DNA from: RI-153 sp963752935
Lineage (GTDB): Bacteria > Chloroflexota > Anaerolineae > Caldilineales > Caldilineaceae
Direction of reading: 5' to 3'
DNA: 64,000 nt
NCBI GenBank assembly: GCA_963752935.1
Contig: CAVWAL010000023.1
Span: forward strand, 434,001-498,000
The position numbers were made by a program, and so were the translations under genes. The notes below the pieces were generated by a model that was not told where the DNA came from, searched no databases, and saw nothing but the letters and a program-made list of their open reading frames with translations. Shown here in pieces: positions 62,603 through 64,000 of this stretch. Position 1 is the stretch's first letter; every line of letters begins with the position of its first letter.

Positions 62603-63520
62603 CTACGACGGCTGATGATCTTCGTTTTCGGTGCGGGCGATGGCGACTTCCAGCACCCGTTGGCTAGAAAAATCGGGCAACTGGAGATAGTATGCAGCGG
62701 CCTCGAAGAGGACGTCCTGAGGAACGAGGCCGATGAGTTCGCTGTGCACGATGGAAACGCCGACTTTGGCGGCCTGGGCACGGATTGTCTCCACAACGAC
62801 GTGGAGCGGAGTGCGCCGGAAGTCGACCAGATTCATGCTGACTTGCGCCTGCCCCGCCACGAGCAGACCGAGCGCACGTACGGCAGGCAGTCCGCCGTCT
62901 CGCTCACGGATGGTGCGGGCGATGCGTTTGGCGATGGCGACGTCCGCACTGTCGAGGAAGACATTATACGCGATCAAAAAGGGACGCGCGCCCACGATCA
63001 CAGCACCGGCAGGGCCAACCCGCGCCGGGCCATAATCGGGTTTTCGTCTGGGCAGGTCGATCTCACGTACCAGTGCTTCGTATTCGCCCTGGCGCACCAT
63101 TGCCAGGTTTTGCCGCTCTGGGCAAGTGGCCGCGGCTTCGTAGAGATAAACGGGCAGTTGCAGTTCGTCTCCGATGCGTTGCCCGAGCCGGTTGGCCCAG
63201 GCCACACATTCCGCCAATGTCACATTGCGAATGGGGATGAGTGGCACCACGTCGGTGGCCCCCAGACGAGGATGAACCCCTCGCGGGCCGCGCAGATCGA
63301 TCTGCTGAGCGGCGACACGGGCAGCCGCCAAGAGACCATCTACCACTGCCGCAGGCGAGCCGACCACCGTGATCACCGAACGATTGTGATCGGCATCGCT
63401 GCTTCTGTCCAACAAACGTACCCCCGGCGCCAGGATCGCCTCGACAATGGCGTCCACCACCTCAGGGCGACGTCCTTCTGCAAAGTTGGGCACGGCTTCA
63501 ATCAGCGCACCGTCCGACAT
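62603..63520 (-). CDS. ftcD: Glutamate formimidoyltransferase
   Basis: 305 aa from ATG 63520 (AAAGGA six bases upstream); a longer frame to 63562 has no site. Family motifs: IEAVPNFAEGRRPEVVDAIV, DADHNRSVITVVG, GVHPRLGATDVVPLIPI, LYEAAATCPERQNLA and RKPDYGPARVGPAGAVIVGA. The size matches the transferase domain without a cyclodeaminase. It moves the formimino group from N-formimino-L-glutamate to tetrahydrofolate, in histidine breakdown or related one-carbon metabolism. No hut genes are adjacent. Confidence 0.92.
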   Translation of the reverse strand: MSDGALIEAVPNFAEGRRPEVVDAIVEAILAPGVRLLDRSSDADHNRSVITVVGSPAAVVDGLLAAARVAAQQIDLRGPRGVHPRLGATDVVPLIPIRNVTLAECVAWANRLGQRIGDELQLPVYLYEAAATCPERQNLAMVRQGEYEALVREIDLPRRKPDYGPARVGPAGAVIVGARPFLIAYNVFLDSADVAIAKRIARTIRERDGGLPAVRALGLLVAGQAQVSMNLVDFRRTPLHVVVETIRAQAAKVGVSIVHSELIGLVPQDVLFEAAAYYLQLPDFSSQRVLEVAIARTENEDHQPS

Positions 63521-63702
63521 ACACAATCCTTTATCGTCAGCCTTTAGTATTTGATGAAACACTACCCCCCATTCCTACCGCAGAATCAGATTTCTTGCAA
63601 AGGTTAGGGGCTGGGGGACAAAGGATGAGAAGCGGATCGAAACTCTTTGATCTGGTATAATGCCTTTACAATGCCCACCAATTTGTGACGAAATGAGCGA
63701 CT

Positions 63703-64000
63703 ATGCCCGGTGAAATACTTGAAATTGCAGTGGAAGTAGATGGCGAAGCAGCGGAGGCGGTCAGCGAGCTCTTCAACCGCTACAACGGCGGCGACTGGGA
63801 AGAAGACAGTGAAGCGGGCGAAGCCTCGGGCGGCGGCGCTGTGATCGAGGCCACCGGCTTCGACGATTTCCACCGCCCTGTGGAAGGTGAATATCGCGTC
63901 GTCGTCAAGACCTATCTGAAGCCCGGCCCGCGTGGACAAGAGATCCGACGTCAGATCGAAGAGGGGCTATGGCGGCTCAGCCTGCTTTACCCTATCCCCG
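63703..64000 (+). CDS. prmA: Ribosomal protein L11 methyltransferase PrmA, N-terminal fragment (cut by window end)
   Basis: 99 codons from ATG 63703, open to the window edge. The start MPGEILEIAVEVDGEAAEAV, then SELFNRYNGGDW and FHRPVEGEYRVVVKTYLKPG, matches the substrate-binding N-terminal domain of PrmA, which presents ribosomal protein L11 for trimethylation. The SAM-binding domain would follow outside the window. A weak GAGCG site precedes the start. Confidence 0.75.
   Translation, partial: MPGEILEIAVEVDGEAAEAVSELFNRYNGGDWEEDSEAGEASGGGAVIEATGFDDFHRPVEGEYRVVVKTYLKPGPRGQEIRRQIEEGLWRLSLLYPIP

Overview
The window reads as high-GC chromosomal DNA from a free-living heterotroph, most likely a member of the Chloroflexota (Anaerolineae/Caldilineae-like). 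This is an inference from gene content and style: Tat-type sugar-binding lipoproteins, several enolase-superfamily sugar-acid dehydratases, membrane-anchored proteins with long Pro/Thr linkers, PIN/antitoxin pairs, and intergenic palindromes beginning GTAGGG. No rRNA, tRNA, CRISPR array, prophage or transposase gene was recognised.

Layout. 1-3307: an operon cut by the left edge, made of a UGSC-family selenoprotein whose UGA is in frame at 162-164, a UroD-like protein and a DUF1638 protein. 3389-4356: a truncated small protein, palindromic repeats and a lipoprotein. 4447-13925: a carbohydrate block on the plus strand with a GH4 glycosidase, a VapBC-like pair, an MDR dehydrogenase, a GalD-like dehydratase, an RraA-like aldolase, a sugar-binding protein and a two-in-one permease. 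14003-19377: a minus-strand lipoprotein, RspA-like dehydratase, patatin, aldo/keto reductase and Gfo/Idh oxidoreductase. 19929-25032: an MFS-HEAT fusion, a methyltransferase, an ArsA-type ATPase and a membrane protein. 25526-29148: a second sugar ABC transporter without an ATPase. 29525-37024: PIN/antitoxin, enolase-superfamily enzyme, three sulfatases, RelE/Phd. 37409-43768: an S10 peptidase and a GNAT/kinase/hydrolase island with two frameshifts. 43797-52174: toastrack protein, AzlCD, and membrane-anchored Pro/Thr-rich proteins with a 32-unit 24-bp repeat array. 52398-64000: gamma-glutamyltransferase, hybrid histidine kinase, UDP-sugar pyrophosphorylase, double FemAB protein, formimidoyltransferase and the start of prmA.

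How the genes may work together. The 4.4-14 kb block fits uptake of a glycoside or uronide, hydrolysis by GH4, oxidation, dehydration to a 2-keto-3-deoxy acid and aldol cleavage. The 30-36 kb block fits removal of sulfate groups from a polysaccharide followed by sugar-acid dehydration. Neither transporter carries its own ATPase, so a shared ATPase elsewhere is implied. These pathway assignments are inferences from family membership; substrates are unknown.

The most notable item is the selenoprotein. The UGA lies exactly where family members carry Cys or Sec, reading U-S-T-C instead of the usual U-G-S-C. A hairpin with a GGUC apical loop starts its loop 17 nt after the UGA, much as in E. coli fdhF. 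Standard gene calling would annotate only the part after the UGA, starting at about 189.
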